NCBI RefSeq assembly: GCF_002954665.1 | Contig: NZ_MSCM01000001.1 | Location: 1,014,134-1,067,085 of the forward strand | Length of the DNA stretch: 52,952 nt | From: Polaribacter glomeratus | GTDB taxonomy: Bacteria > Bacteroidota > Bacteroidia > Flavobacteriales > Flavobacteriaceae | Direction: 5' to 3' | In this document: positions 52,820 through 52,952 of the stretch, piece after piece | How positions within the stretch are numbered: position 1 is the first letter of the stretch | Layout: the number at the start of each line of letters is the position of its first letter | Notes under the pieces: model-generated | Told to the model about the DNA's origin: nothing | The model's input: only the letters and a program-made list of their open reading frames with translations | Databases searched by the model: none | Program-made: the position numbers and the translations under genes

Positions 52820-52952
52820 TGGAAATAGCTAAAAATCTTACGTTGCTTAAACTTCCCTTTTTAAGCTTCAATTTAGATTAGTGTAAATTCGAGATAAAAA
52901 AATATTTAATCGAATATAAAATTGTTTTTTTAGTATAATTTGTAATTAAAAT

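Noticed and set aside
52845..52866. Terminator after the EamA gene
   Set aside because: GCTTAA/TTAAGC pair around a ten-base loop, but the stem is short and AT-rich and no T-run follows.
1..52952. tRNA, rRNA, CRISPR array, insertion sequence or prophage genes
   Set aside because: None was found on reading both strands; no transposase, integrase or repeat-spacer pattern is visible.

Overview
The window is chromosomal DNA from a marine-type member of the Bacteroidota, most likely family Flavobacteriaceae (close to Polaribacter or Tenacibaculum in style). The grounds are an AT-rich genome (roughly 30% GC by eye), promoters of the TTTG / TAnnTTTG type, no Shine-Dalgarno leaders, a type IX secretion sorting domain, a flavobacterial-type DnaX lacking the zinc module, and family-typical neighbours (USP-SulP, MiaE, MutS-like membrane protein). 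No tRNA, rRNA, CRISPR array, insertion sequence or prophage was seen.

Layout. 1-13.4 kb is housekeeping and transport: a voltage-gated K+ channel, miaA, a Skp/OmpH chaperone, a small basic protein, msrA, dnaX, a membrane MutS-like ATPase, a CPA-type antiporter with TrkA-N domain, a USP-SulP pair, miaE and a DUF4268 protein. 13.6-33.5 kb is a 20 kb block entirely on the minus strand, read from a PP2C phosphatase (33.5 kb) down to hypothetical genes (13.6 kb). It holds five Hanks-type Ser/Thr kinases that share an almost identical cytosolic kinase domain but carry different parts after one membrane segment: FGE/C-type-lectin folds (three), Sel1 repeats (one) and a TonB C-terminal domain (one). 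Between them lie two FHA proteins, a LytTR regulator, two very acidic proteins, and a papain-type protease with a neighbouring chagasin-like inhibitor. 34-44.5 kb holds a secreted CotH protein, an M13 peptidase, a 7TM sensor kinase, a DUF2130 protein, a one-lobe DEAD-like protein, a ThiE-like enzyme and two small membrane proteins. 44.7-48 kb is an ADH-OsmC-ene-reductase operon behind a Crp/Fnr regulator with a visible FNR-like operator. 48-53 kb holds an MscS channel, a prolyl oligopeptidase and an EamA transporter.

The most interesting region is the kinase block. It looks like one self-contained phospho-threonine signalling system: kinases write, PP2C erases, FHA proteins read. All five kinases carry a short conserved motif, NDATIIKG-like, between kinase domain and membrane segment, which is a natural candidate for the phospho-threonine that FHA domains bind. 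One kinase (18990-21248) ends in a sequence that matches the variable region of diversity-generating retroelement (DGR) targets. All fifteen of its candidate variable codons end in C or T, its FGE-domain DNA is about 53% GC, and just downstream of its stop codon lie two GTAA-loop hairpins placed like the cruciforms that follow DGR target sites. No reverse transcriptase or template repeat is in the window, so if the reading is right the retroelement acts from elsewhere. A kinase receptor with a diversifiable sensor domain, next to a protease/inhibitor pair, is the candidate undescribed system here.
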